A DNA stretch of 64,000 nucleotides from Euborellia annulipes (lineage: Eukaryota; Arthropoda; Insecta; Dermaptera; Anisolabididae): NCBI GenBank assembly GCA_023213315.1, contig JAKCPI010011637.1, positions 1 to 64,000 on the forward strand, read 5' to 3'. Each line of letters opens with the position of its first letter. Positions within the stretch are counted from its first letter, which is position 1. Positions 57,503-64,000 of this stretch are shown in pieces. The notes beneath the pieces were generated by a model. The model had not been told where the DNA came from. It ran no database searches and worked only from the letters and a program-made list of their open reading frames with translations. Both the position numbers and the translations under genes were made by a program.

Positions 57503-60500
57503 ATGGAGAAAATATCACGTAATAAAGAAGTGACCATATTTAAAGTGGATTCTCAACACATTCAATATCCAATTCATATAGGTAATAATAACCTCTAATG
57601 TCATTTGTCATTATTATGTATTTTTATTATTTAAAAAAAAAATGATAATTTTTAGGCCTTCATAACTTTATAATTAAATATACATAATATAGGCCTAGTT
57701 AAGACTTGGTATTTGTCATTTAAAATTGAATTTTTTTCTATTTCAACTTGTCTCAAATTTAATGTATTTACTCCATCTTAAAGATTTATTTCTTATGTTT
57801 TTAAGATTGCTTAATATTGCTTTTAGATATTTTTTTCTTTTCTCCTAACACATCCATTAATTTCTTTAATAATTAAAAAATATCAACCAAAGTGTGGTGT
57901 ACTAGATTAAAAAAAAAAAAAAAAACCTTTATTAATCTCTGTTCCTTGGGCGCAGGAACTTTATAATTTGTTCAAAACGTAGACTCATATTATATTATTT
58001 ATAATTTGTATTTGCAAATTATTATTGTTAGTCTCTTATTTCCATTACATATTTGTATTACAATATTTATGTACTATCTTCTCTGAGCATGCCCAAATAA
58101 ATTTAGGCAAAATCTTTGAGCCATATTTAACTCGAATATCTCTATCTTTCAAATACAATTTCATTATAGTCATAGCTATAAGAAAAAAAAAATATTTTTC
58201 ATCATAGTTGTAAGACATTTTATTTACATTTTCTTCAAAACTTATTGCTAAAGGAAAATATTTTTTCTATTACTACGTTTTATTGTAAATATTAATATTC
58301 CTATGTCATTATCATGACAAGCTTACTATAACATTTTGGATAGTGATTATTTTCTTAGCTTCCTTTTCTTGTACTGCGAATGATAACATCAAACTGACAT
58401 TAAAATAGAGTAATACACAAATATTTTCCTTTCCCTAAATTCCTGAAACAAATTAGGGCTATCTTCAATCATTTCATTTTTCTTAACGATGTGGTCTGGT
58501 AATATTTATATATTTTAATTACAAGAGGTTTTACTCAGACTACAAAAAATTCTAGGTGGTCCTGAATATTTAATTTCAAAATTATTAGAATGAATTAAGT
58601 CAAAAGTGCTGAGGCGATAAATATTCAAGACCACCTAGAATTTTTTGTAGTCTGAGTAAAACCTCTTGTAATTAAAATACATTTCATTTTTATTTAAATT
58701 TGTGACTTCAATTGTTTATTGTCGATAAAATTGTAATAGTCCAGGATCCCAGGCCCATTTTTACAAGTTATTACTATCAAGCTAATTTTCCGGGAGTAGC
58801 TTCATTTTGATAAGACGCCCAATTTTTTCTCTTACAAGTATTCTCGATTGTGGTAACTAACAGGGGTAGCAGGGATAAAATATGTTGATTTGACGATTGT
58901 CAAAAATTTATTACTAACTGTGGGTTTTTTTTATTAAATCTTAAGAAAATAATTAACATTATAGAAAAAATTCTGGTGTGACTGGCGCACAGCAAACAAC
59001 TTTCTCTTACTTCGGTAATCGAAAGTTGTGTTCTGTGCTTACACACCAGATTTTTTGTGTCGATATATATTTAGTTACCGCCGATATATTAGAATTCAAG
59101 ATATAAAATTTTTTTTATAAACAGAGAAAAATATTTATATTTTGTTACCATGGCAACCATTTCTCCTATCTTTCCTATGAAGTACTTACTAGATTAGAGT
59201 AAAATGTGGTTCAAACAATTTTGAGAGCAAAATGAGAAGTATACATTTTTTTTTGTTTTTTTTAAACATTCACACTTTTTGGTCTCATTCACACAAGGAC
59301 TCACATATCACACACAGTCTTTTCGGCAACTCAGGCCATATAAGACTTTACGATATCCGTTAGTTGATAAATATACATATATGGGGTCCAGGCATTCTTA
59401 TTTAAGTCATTTGGTATCCAATTGGCTTAAATAAAATCATCGGACTGCCTGGGGTCCGAACCCGCGACTTTTGGTATATGAGGTTAGCACGCTAACCTCT
59501 ACGCCATAAGCCCGAGGGCCCTGAATATACATTTGAAATAGCATCTAAAAAATAATTGATTTTTAATTTTAATCAAAATCGTTAGAGTAAATTTTGAGAA
59601 AATCGAAAAAAACTGAAAAAGTGCATCAGTAAAGTGCTAGTACTTTTTGGCCGATTTTGATTAAAAGCTTATTTTCACACTTCCAGGAGATGTGTATCTT
59701 AAATATAAATTTTCAGCCTCATAGCTCAATTCCTTCATGCTTAAAATTGAACACACACACACAGGCAGACAGACCATGTCGCGAAAACCACTTTTTTGGA
59801 TTCATAGGACCTCAAAACATGTATATCCATCAAAATCTCAAAATTGAGTTTTTGACATGAAACCAATACTTTCTCTCTATATATATATTAACATATATAG
59901 AGGTAAGAGAAAGTAAAAATTGCGCTTCATAAATAATATTCATGTTCTGCATATTATGTTCTACCACTTTAAAAAAGGATGGAACGCAATCAAGTCTTGG
60001 AAAGCAATCATTTCACTAACTGAAAGAGCTTTTCGGCGAAAGAACAATCGAACAGCAAATTGCTTTAATTAAGGACTTGGTCTTCCGATTTGAACTTTTT
60101 AAACCATCTCTCAACTTGTTTTTGGCTGATTGTCCATCCCTTCCGCGAAAAGTTCTTTTAGATAGCAAAGTGACTGCGAATCTCCATCCTTTACCAAACT
60201 GATAGAGCATTCATAATATGCATAATATAAAGATGATATAAAACGCGAATTTTCATATATAAACAGAGAAAATGTTTTGAGAAACTGTTTTTATTAATTA
60301 AAAGCATTGAAATGAAATTAAAAGAAACAGAATACAAAATCATCGTAACTTTTGAATCAACCTAATACTTCATTTTCTCATTACCTGCCATACAAACAAA
60401 AGTATAATTCTTGATTCAAATAATGTAAATTTAATATACAGGGTGGTTCTAAACTATAAGTCAAAAATGTAAAGGCAGGTAGAGAGGACCTATATAAGCA

Positions 60501-62853
60501 GGTTTCGTACAGGAATGTGTGCGGTAATGCTACCTTGAGCCAGGTGAGACTGCGGCGTATAAAAGCACATTGCTAGCTGGATTCATCATTTCCGTGTGGA
60601 TCTTAAGCAGCATACATCGTTTGCAGAGCTGGCTGACATCCATTTCATGTATAGGGCTGCAGAAGGAAATGGATTAGTTGCTGTTGTTTGTACAGGGAGC
60701 GATACCCAGATAGGAATCAACCGGATCGTCGAACATTCGAGCGTCTTCATCGGGAGTTTGGCAAGAGAGTGGATCGTTTTATGCATCCAAGCGTGAAACT
60801 GGAATTGGAAGATGTCATTACCGCACACACATTGGTGAAACGATGCATGCTGCTCGGGATCCGTGCGAGAAATTATGAATCCAGCTAGCGAAGCGTTTTT
60901 ATACGTTGCATTCTCTACCGGCTCAAGGCGACATCACCGTACACACATTCCTATACGGAATCTGCTTATTTAGGTCCCCTCTACCTGCCTTTACATTTTT
61001 GAGCTATACATTTTAGTTTAGGACCACCCTGTATATAGTATATATATAAAATGTATTATAATATTAAGTTTTTACTTTTATTACTAATTTTTTTATTTTT
61101 TTTTTTTCAGGACCTGTTTTTCCATGCGTATTTTGCAGGACAAATTTTATTAATTTATTTTTTCTATGTAAGCATTCAAAAAAGTGTCTTAAGCAAAACA
61201 TAATATCTTTTAATAGAATTAATACAGACAAAATAAAAGGTATATATTTAAAACAATTATTTTATAAAAGATTTTTTAAATATTTATAATAAATATATAT
61301 ACATATTCATTTTAGGAGAATCTTTACAAGTGAAAAAAAAAAGAAACAAGTCTAAGAACAAGGCATTTAAATCTCAAGAAGAAAAATACTTTTCAATTAA
61401 GCCTCAAAAAGAAAAATTCTTAGTACATAAACGACAAGAAGAAAAACAATTTGAACATGAATTGGAAGAAGAAAAATACTTTGCAAATATGCTCCAAAAA
61501 GAAAAACAGTTTGTACATAAACCCCAAAAAGAAAAACAGTTTGTACATAAACCCCAAAAAGAAAAACACTTTGTACATAATTCCCAAAAAGAAAAACACT
61601 TTGTACCTAATCCCCAAAAAGAAAAACACTTTGTACCTAATCCCCAAAAAGAAAAACACTTTGTACCTAATCCCCAAAAAGAAAAACACTTTGTACATAA
61701 TCCTCAAAGAGAAAAACACTTTACACATAAGCTCCCAAAAGAGAAATACTTTGTTTTCGAAATGGAAGAAGAAAAATACTTTGCACACAGACCTCCAAAA
61801 GAAGAATACTTTGCACATAGGCCTCCAAAAGAAGAATACTTTGCACATAGGCCTCCAAATGAAGAATACTTTGCACACAGGCTTCCAAAAGAAACATACT
61901 TTGCACATAAGCCCACAAAAGAAAAATACTTTGCGCATAAGCCCCAAGAAGAAAATTATTTTCTACATGAACTGGAACAAGACAAATATTTTGCACATGA
62001 ACTGCAACCCCATAATATTAAAATCGGAGTTCGTGAAAAGAACAAGAAAATTCATCAATGTGAATACTGTAACAAACTGTTTTCAAGAGCTGCCCACCTA
62101 ACAATCCATTTGAGAACCCACACAGGAGAAAAACCGTATGCATGTGAAATTTGTAATAAATCCTTTGCTCGTGTTGATGTTCTGAAATCTCATTTGAGGA
62201 CCCACACAGGCGAGAAGCCATACAAATGTAATATTTGCCCGAAAAGTTTTTCTCAATCAACTCAGCTTACGACCCATATGCGAACACATACAGGCGATAA
62301 AAGTTTTCCTTGTGGTATTTGCAACAAAGAATTTTTTGTACGCTCAGTATTAGAAACCCATTTGCGAACCCATAAAGGGGAAAGACCATATCAATGTGAA
62401 TTTTGTATGAAACAGTTTTCCCAATCGAACCATCTCAGAATCCATTTGAGAACCCATACTGGCGAGAAACCTTATCCTTGTGAAATTTGTCACAAACAAT
62501 TTTCTCGATTTGATGTCCTCAAATCCCATTTGCGAACGCACACAGGCGAGAAGCCTTATCAATGTGATTATTGTGACAAACACTTTTCACAACGATCTTC
62601 CCTAACATCACACATGCGAACTCACACAGGGGAGCGACCCTTTCATTGTGAGATATGTGATAAACAATTTTCACATCGTACAACTTTAAGATATCATATG
62701 CGAATCCACACAGGCGAGAAGCCATATGAATGTGTTGTCTGTAACAAACAATTTTCTCAACCAACACCACTCAGAATTCATTATCGCACTCATACTCGTC
62801 CCCAAAATGAATATGATCTGATGACATTTAATTTTATAAACCCTCCTCCATAA
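57503..62853 (+). CDS. C2H2 zinc-finger protein with decapeptide repeat
   Basis: Exons 57503-57581, 61111-61239 and 61316-62853 join in phase 1 to 581 residues; the last exon is certain, the first two rest on phase, splice sites and composition. Exon 2 carries a finger-like Cys cluster (PCVFCRTNF then CKHSKKC) reminiscent of a divergent N-terminal zinc-binding module. Residues about 90-299 are 21 copies of a charged decapeptide of the type QKEKHFVHNP. Residues about 316-570 are nine C2H2 fingers of C-x2-C-x12-H-x3-H form with mostly canonical TGEKP linkers, so a sequence-specific DNA-binding transcription factor in the nucleus is expected. Fingers 2 and 6 share nearly the same recognition helix (RVDVLKSH / RFDVLKSH). 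I cannot name an orthologue; fast lineage-specific evolution is likely. Confidence 0.8.
58511..58679. repeat. Inverted repeat in zinc-finger intron, 60-bp arms
   Basis: Arms 58511-58570 and 58620-58679 (TATTTTAATTACAAGAGG outward) match with one visible difference and enclose about 50 bases. Probably a small foldback MITE. Confidence 0.85.
58965..59919 (+). mobile_element. 0.7-kb hairpin-ended repeat, copy 3, interrupted by a SINE
   Basis: Starts with the TTCTGGTGTGACTGGCGC hairpin and ends GAGGTAAGAGAAAGTAAAA. It is full length once the SINE at 59249-59525 is removed. It lies in the 3.5-kb intron of the zinc-finger gene. Confidence 0.82.
59249..59525 (-). mobile_element. tRNA-derived SINE nested in the 0.7-kb repeat, 9-bp TSD
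   Basis: TATACATTT occurs exactly at 59240-59248 and 59526-59534, and occurs once at the same place in uninterrupted copies. On the minus strand the head reads GGCGTAGAGGTTAGCG (A-box like) and GCGGGTTCGGACCCC (B-box like), followed by the palindrome and body shared with the 15370 and 25121 copies, and a terminal A run. Confidence 0.9.
60439..61031. mobile_element. Mariner-like deletion derivative with long TIRs
   Basis: TA flanks CAGGGTGGTTCTAAACTATA and TTTAGTTTAGGACCACCCTG. Subterminal inverse matches (CTAGCTGGATTCAT, GCAGCAT-C-TCGTTT, GTGTGCGGTAATG) extend well inward. It carries a broken transposase-associated helix-turn-helix region. Confidence 0.8.
60584..60888 (+). pseudogene. Remnant of transposase-associated DUF4817-type region
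   Basis: One frame reads SFAELADIHFMYRAAEGNGL and the next frame continues YRERYPDRNQPDRRTFERLH, REFGKR. Together these resemble the DUF4817 helix-turn-helix found at the start of some mariner-type transposases of arthropods. The frame changes near 60690, and the catalytic DDE part is absent because the element is internally deleted. Non-functional. Confidence 0.65.
61375..62004 (+). repeat. Coding minisatellite, 21 x 30 bp
   Basis: Exactly 630 bases of 30-bp units encoding decapeptides such as QKEKHFVPNP and PKEEYFAHRP. Three consecutive units near 61585-61680 are almost identical, so local expansion is recent. As 30 is a multiple of three, other frames and the opposite strand also stay open, creating shadow ORFs. 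Confidence 0.95.
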
Positions 62854-63149
62854 TATTTCATTCATACCTACCTTAATAATGGAATTTTAGAAAAGAAAAA
62901 TGGATTTCAAACGGCGGTCTCGAAATCCAATGATCTTGGTATCGACTCCCGAGGTGGGAATAATAATTTTTTCATCATTCCAAATTAAAATTAATAATAT
63001 ATAAAGATATAAAAATATATTTATGATGGTCCTAAAATATCATCATTTATATTTTTAGTATTTATTTTGTTTTTACAAATTTTCTCATATATGTTACGCC
63101 GGATTGACAAAATTGCCTATTTAATGAAACCTACAAAATTTTCCCGTTT
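62854..63149. other. 3' flank of zinc-finger gene
   Basis: AT-rich. A segment at about 62905-62965 (GGCGGTCTCGAAATCC, GGTATCGACTCCCGAG) recalls a degenerate serine-type tRNA but does not complete a cloverleaf by eye. Confidence 0.4.
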
Positions 63150-64000
63150 TGGTAATTCGACAAGCCCTCTGCCGAGTTCTCGAATTAGGCAATATTTTTT
63201 TGTTATTTTTCGCCTATTTCACAAAAAAGTAGCCATTTGCTTTTTCGGGTTTTTCATTTCTCGATTATATTTAGCACCTAAAAAAACTTGTATAATCCAT
63301 TCTTGGTTGAGATTATTAGGATAATTAATAAAATAAATTGAAAAATTAATTAAAATTTTTTATTTATCCAAATTTTGGTTTCTGAAAACTGACTCTTTCA
63401 AGGAGAGACGGATTATGGGGTAATAATGGTTTATAATATTTTAGGTTATGGAGAAGAAGCAAAAGTAGCTCCCATTTTAACATTATTAAATCAAGTATTA
63501 AAACGATATAATATTTAAAACAACTTGCTGGGGTCCCGGTCTAGTCTGTTTCGGTATGGTTGCAGTATGGTTCTTCTTAAAATAAAAAAAATTTAAAACA
63601 ACTTTAGGGAACTCACAGCTTCGGTCCCAAAAGCTGATCGAACCGAAGCTGTGTTTAAAGTTGTTTTAAAATTTTTTTTCTAAAGAAGCATACTGCAATG
63701 GACCGTAACAAAGTAGGCTGGGGTCCCTTCAAGTTGTTTTAAATATTATATCGTTTTAATATTTTATTTAAGAATGTAAAAATTGGAGCTAGTGAGCCCG
63801 CCGATGACTCGGTCATTTTCCTCATTCTTCGGTCTCTCAACTCTTGGACAATGCGGGTGGGAGGAATAGTTCCCAAAATATACGCACAGAATGCCCTGGC
63901 TTTGCCCATTTCGTGAAATAGACAAAAATTGTGTTGTCGAATTTGTGAAATAGGCATAAAAATACCTAAATCGTGAAATCGGCAGAGGGCTTACCAAATT
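63150..64000. mobile_element. Long inverted-repeat element running to the window end
   Basis: GACAAGCCCTCTGCCGA and CGCCTATTTCACA at 63160-63235 recur inverted at 63925-64000 (TGTGAAATAGGCA, TCGGCAGAGGGCTT). The outer boundary on the right lies outside the window. A second inverted repeat (63494-63770) lies inside it. Confidence 0.6.
63494..63770. repeat. Inverted repeat with GAACCGAAGC core
   Basis: ATTAAAACGATATAATATTT and its inverse form the ends, TTTAAAACAACTT pairs lie inside, and the centre has CAGCTTCGGTCC / GAACCGAAGCTG. Related GAACCGAAGCC fragments occur near 33755 and 42725. Confidence 0.7.

Noticed and set aside
61420..61947. Long antisense and alternate-frame ORFs over the zinc-finger repeat
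   Set aside because: A 30-bp repeat keeps every frame open; these are by-products of the minisatellite.
62905..62965. tRNA-Ser-like segment
   Set aside because: Anticodon-loop-like and T-arm-like words are present, but acceptor and D arms do not pair by eye.

Overview
The window is AT-rich animal nuclear DNA with spliced genes (GT-AG introns, phase-matched exons) lying in a dense bed of short non-autonomous transposons. Five protein-coding genes can be assembled from the sequence. Their content (Kunitz/thyropin membrane protein, GILT with a CPDS active site, SOCS-box protein, tandem C2H2 zinc-finger protein, mitochondrial cysteine desulfurase) and the invasive hAT, Tc1/mariner, Harbinger and tRNA-SINE repeats suggest an invertebrate. 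An arthropod, possibly a chelicerate, is my best guess, but nothing here identifies the species.

Layout. 1-5133: satellite, a perfect 126-bp-arm palindrome and several transposon copies with target-site duplications (TSDs). 5134-10403 (+): 3' part of a gene for a Kunitz - thyroglobulin-1 - thyroglobulin-1 - single-pass membrane protein, with a Harbinger-like element just after its stop codon. 10.4-26.6 kb: no gene seen; a repeat bed with two near-identical copies of a long foldback element, an 871-bp hAT element, a three-copy 165-bp tandem repeat and a retroposed element carrying a nested 63-bp hAT-like insertion. 26609-32346 (-): a TPR protein resembling the IFIT family, with a long RGG- and Q/N-rich tail and an apparent one-base frameshift near its N-terminus. 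34800-36004 (-): ankyrin-like/SOCS-box protein. 37461-48371 (+): complete NFS1 in ten exons, including a 21-codon terminal exon behind a 4.5-kb intron. 51015-55907 (+): complete GILT in five exons. 57503-62853 (+): zinc-finger gene with a 21-copy, 10-residue repeat followed by nine C2H2 fingers. 62854-64000: inverted-repeat elements running off the end.

The genes are not an operon or an obvious pathway. NFS1 and the SOCS-box gene are divergent neighbours about 1.5 kb apart. The IFIT-like protein and GILT belong to families used in immunity elsewhere, but their proximity may be chance. The IFIT-like protein with a condensate-type tail is the best candidate for undescribed biology. The repeats are informative because many keep clean TSDs, so insertion order can be read directly: a SINE inside a 0.7-kb element, and a Tc1-like element inside a hAT element inside a GILT intron.
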